In this document: piece after piece, positions 12,376 through 14,987 of the stretch
Layout: every line of letters begins with the position of its first letter
How positions within the stretch are numbered: position 1 is the first letter of the stretch
NCBI GenBank assembly: GCA_017428585.1
Contig: JAFRQN010000230.1
Location: forward strand, 1-14,987
Direction: 5' to 3'
Source of the DNA: Bacteroidota bacterium
GTDB taxonomy: Bacteria > Bacteroidota > Ignavibacteria > Kapaibacteriales > UBA2268
DNA: 14,987 nucleotides
Notes under the pieces: model-generated
Seen by the model: the letters and a program-made list of their open reading frames with translations, nothing else
What the model was told of the DNA's origin: nothing
Databases searched by the model: none
Made by a program: the position numbers and the translations under genes

Positions 12376-14987
12376 TTAGTCTGATGTTTTATTTTGTTTT
12401 TTCTTCCTTAATTCAATAATAATACCACCGATAAGAATGAGAATCAAGAAAATATTTGAACAAGTACTTAAAGTTTTTCCTAACTCAAATTTTTCTGAAA
12501 TAAACTTAAATTCAACAGTATGATTTCCAGCAGGAACAACAACAGAACGAAGAACAAAGTCTGTTTTATATATTTTTGTTTCCTTCCCGTCAATATAAGC
12601 TCTCCAAGATACAGGATAATACATTTCAGAAAGAACTAATAAATGTTGTTCTTTGCTTTCAGTTTCTATTTTGATATATTCATTTTTGTAATCTACTATA
12701 TTAGCTTTAGGAGCATTTATTTCAAGATCAAAATGAGCAGTATCATTGCTTGCAGGATTAGCAGAATCTGCCTGCAATGCCTGTTGCTGCATCAACTTGT
12801 ATTGTTGTTCTACTTCAGCTTCGTATGCGTGTGAAGGCTGAATTTCAGATTCCAAATTTTCTTCAATATAAGCAAGAGTTTTAGGATTGAAATCACCATC
12901 TTTTAAGTGATTCAAGATATTCATAGGCTTTTCTACCTTGACAGAATCAACAAAGAATGCACGCTTGCAGTAACTATTGTTATAATAAACAAAAGCGCCA
13001 GTTTGTCTTGACTGGAATAAAGGCTGAATACCTCCATTTAGCTGTTGAGGAACAATAATATATTTTGCGTTTAATAAGCTCCACAAGAATGGACTTGTAA
13101 CATTGGAAGTTGAACCTTCGCAGCAAACGTCAAGCATATCTTGATAAGTACGAAGTTTAGCTGAATGATAACCATTTATATTTTCAATCAAGAAATAAGC
13201 ATCTGAGTTAGCAATCTGACTTGATAAGTCGCAGACTATAAATCTTTCATTTTGTCTATCTTTCAATACGAAATCAACTACATCAGTATAAGCAAAAGGT
13301 TGTTTTTCTATGTTTTTATCAACAACTTCCATTGGTCTATAATCCACTCTCCATAAATCAAAGATAACAAGAATAGACATCATAACCATGAAAACAAGAG
13401 TAGAAATTTTCTTGTTGATGAACATATAAATTAAAATAGAAACAACAATACAAAGCAGACCAATAACCAACCAATCGCTTACAGTATTGTCCCAAATGAA
13501 TCCAGATAATTGTTGAGCTACGCCTTCGCCGTATCCTTTTAATGTAGGAGAATTAATTATATTTTGAACATAACTGTATTCAAATCCAACTATGAAGATA
13601 AGTCCAGCAGCAACAAAAAGTCCAACCATAATGAAGAATACTTTTAAAGGATTTTTTTCCTTTTTGCTGATTTGCTTAAAGTCTCCATATTTTTCACGTA
13701 AATTCATAATTGCAGTAATACCGTATCCAGCTAAAACAGGAATACAAATCTGCATAAGCACTAAAGACATACTCGGCGCTCTAAAACTGCTGAATTTAGG
13801 GAAATGATAGAAGAATAAATCATACAAAACAGGAAATGTATATCCGAAAGAAAGCAATAATCCAAATATTGAAGTTATAACCATTGCTTGTACAAAAGGA
13901 TCTTTCTTAAAATAATATATACATCCTAATATAGCAAGGAATAATACAAAAGTACCCATATAAGGAGCTGCATCTTCAAAAGGCTTTTGTCCCCAATAAG
14001 TCATTATCTTTGTTTCACGTCCATTAGTAAGAGGTCCAGAATAATCAACTTTTCCAAAACCATGATATGCAGGAACTAAGAAATCAATCATTTCACCTGG
14101 ACTGAAAGACCATTTTGTAGCATATTCATAATCTTGTCCAGCTGCTGCCTGAGCATCAGCGGTATTGGCACCAGCATTTGCCTGCTTAACTATAGAAGAA
14201 GAACCTCTGGTAGAATATGGAGTATATTCCAAAACAGACAAATACTTATCAGAAGACATCAAAAAAGCAACACCTGTTGCCACTAAGAAAACAGCAGCAG
14301 AACGAAGGATAGGTAAAAATTTTGTTTTTCCTATAATAGAATTTATTATATCTATAACTAAATATATAAATAATGCACATGCCAAATAGAACATCATCTG
14401 AACATGCCCGCCTTCCATCATAATATGCATACATAAAATGGTAAGAGCTATATTTAATATAGAACATTTTTCTTTCAGCTTGTCATACATTATAAAAAGA
14501 TAAGGTGCCATCATGACAGTTAATGGCTTTGAATTATGCCCTATCATCATCCAAATTACAATTCCAGTACCAAACGTCATTGCAATAGATGTGAAAAAGG
14601 CTGTCCATCTCTCATGCTTATGCTGCCTCATTAAAAAGAACATTCCCGCACCAAAGACAAGATACCAGAATGCCATTTTTGCAGTGTTGCTGTCAAAAAA
14701 AGATCCTACAAATTTACCAACACCATATATAGCATATATTGTAACGTCCCAATAACGAGATGCAGCTTCCATCATGGCCGCCATTCCCGGCATACCACTG
14801 AAAATATAAGGCTGCCATAACGGGAAATCACCTTTTTGTTCTTTATATGTAATAAAACTTGCAGGGCTTATATTATCACTTGCTCCCCAAAAACTTCCAT
14901 TAAATATACCATCACGGAAGAAAAATATTAATAAAACAGCCAATACTATAATAAATGCAGGCGTTTTATATTTTTCTGGAATTAAAG
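12376..14987 (-). CDS. YfhO-family multispanning membrane protein, 5' end outside window
   Basis: The frame is open to the window edge: upstream of the TTG at 14943 it reads LIPEKYKTPAFIIV, so that TTG is internal and the true start is beyond base 14987. At least 870 residues are visible, matching the YfhO family (PF09586), large GT-C-like membrane proteins. After the first helix comes a periplasmic loop with GASDNISPASF and PLWQPYIFSGMP, then roughly a dozen hydrophobic helices, a soluble region (DRQNERFIVCD, NINGYHSAKL, YIIVPQQL), a beta-rich domain with YYPVSWRAYIDGKETKIYKT and VVPAGNHTVEFKF, and a final helix (IFLILILIGGIIIEL) before a lysine-rich cytoplasmic tail. In Bacillus YfhO is linked to lipoteichoic acid glycosylation; the role in this organism is unknown. 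It is followed by the PGI/PMI gene after 22 bases. Confidence 0.85.
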   Translation of the reverse strand, partial: LIPEKYKTPAFIIVLAVLLIFFFRDGIFNGSFWGASDNISPASFITYKEQKGDFPLWQPYIFSGMPGMAAMMEAASRYWDVTIYAIYGVGKFVGSFFDSNTAKMAFWYLVFGAGMFFLMRQHKHERWTAFFTSIAMTFGTGIVIWMMIGHNSKPLTVMMAPYLFIMYDKLKEKCSILNIALTILCMHIMMEGGHVQMMFYLACALFIYLVIDIINSIIGKTKFLPILRSAAVFLVATGVAFLMSSDKYLSVLEYTPYSTRGSSSIVKQANAGANTADAQAAAGQDYEYATKWSFSPGEMIDFLVPAYHGFGKVDYSGPLTNGRETKIMTYWGQKPFEDAAPYMGTFVLFLAILGCIYYFKKDPFVQAMVITSIFGLLLSFGYTFPVLYDLFFYHFPKFSSFRAPSMSLVLMQICIPVLAGYGITAIMNLREKYGDFKQISKKEKNPLKVFFIMVGLFVAAGLIFIVGFEYSYVQNIINSPTLKGYGEGVAQQLSGFIWDNTVSDWLVIGLLCIVVSILIYMFINKKISTLVFMVMMSILVIFDLWRVDYRPMEVVDKNIEKQPFAYTDVVDFVLKDRQNERFIVCDLSSQIANSDAYFLIENINGYHSAKLRTYQDMLDVCCEGSTSNVTSPFLWSLLNAKYIIVPQQLNGGIQPLFQSRQTGAFVYYNNSYCKRAFFVDSVKVEKPMNILNHLKDGDFNPKTLAYIEENLESEIQPSHAYEAEVEQQYKLMQQQALQADSANPASNDTAHFDLEINAPKANIVDYKNEYIKIETESKEQHLLVLSEMYYPVSWRAYIDGKETKIYKTDFVLRSVVVPAGNHTVEFKFISEKFELGKTLSTCSNIFLILILIGGIIIELRKKKQNKTSD

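Noticed and set aside
12376..14943. TTG at 14943 as the start of the YfhO-family gene
   Set aside because: The frame continues without a stop to the window edge with a plausible transmembrane lead-in (PAFIIV before the next helix residues), so the gene is cut by the window.

Overview
The window is AT-rich DNA from a bacterium that probably belongs to the Bacteroidota/Chlorobiota (FCB) group. Three things suggest this: promoter -7 elements of the TAnnTTTGTA type upstream of two genes, housekeeping-type genes that lack Shine-Dalgarno sequences, and an adjacent pair of a YfhO-family membrane protein and a bifunctional phosphoglucose/phosphomannose isomerase. The assignment is inference. No rRNA, tRNA, transposase or integrase gene was seen.

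Layout. On the + strand are the 3' end of a glycosyltransferase-like gene (1-351), a flavin reductase-like FMN-binding protein (378-980) and a MATE efflux transporter (1013-2380), ending in a hairpin terminator (2485-2515). Everything beyond is on the - strand. Reading leftward from the right edge: a YfhO-family gene cut by the window edge, the PGI/PMI gene and a terminator (11212-11240). Next comes a type I restriction-modification cassette of the EcoR124I (IC) kind: hsdM, hsdS, an extra HsdS half-module, then hsdR and a terminator. Last is a DUF4143-type AAA ATPase gene lying between two nearly identical ~185-bp direct repeats.

The restriction-modification locus is the interesting part. (1) hsdM carries one in-frame amber codon (9745-9747) that cuts off its last 69 residues, though the reading frame stays intact up to an ATGA overlap with hsdS. 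(2) hsdS has a normal two-TRD architecture with a duplicated TTEL tetrapeptide (12-bp tandem repeat) in its central spacer, the element that sets recognition-site spacing in EcoR124I/EcoR124II. (3) hsdS ends inside seven copies of a heptanucleotide repeat. Directly downstream, in the -1 frame and without a usable start codon, lies a complete third target-recognition half. A change to 8 or 5 repeat units would fuse it to HsdS as a three-TRD protein of about 656 residues (8 units). This predicts a phase-variable specificity subunit with an unusual three-TRD ON form.

The cassette genes hsdM, hsdS and hsdR have clear Shine-Dalgarno sequences and look richer in G+C than the flanking chromosomal genes, as expected for a horizontally acquired block. 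The region from the ATPase to hsdM lies between two copies of an identical 29-nt terminator sequence.
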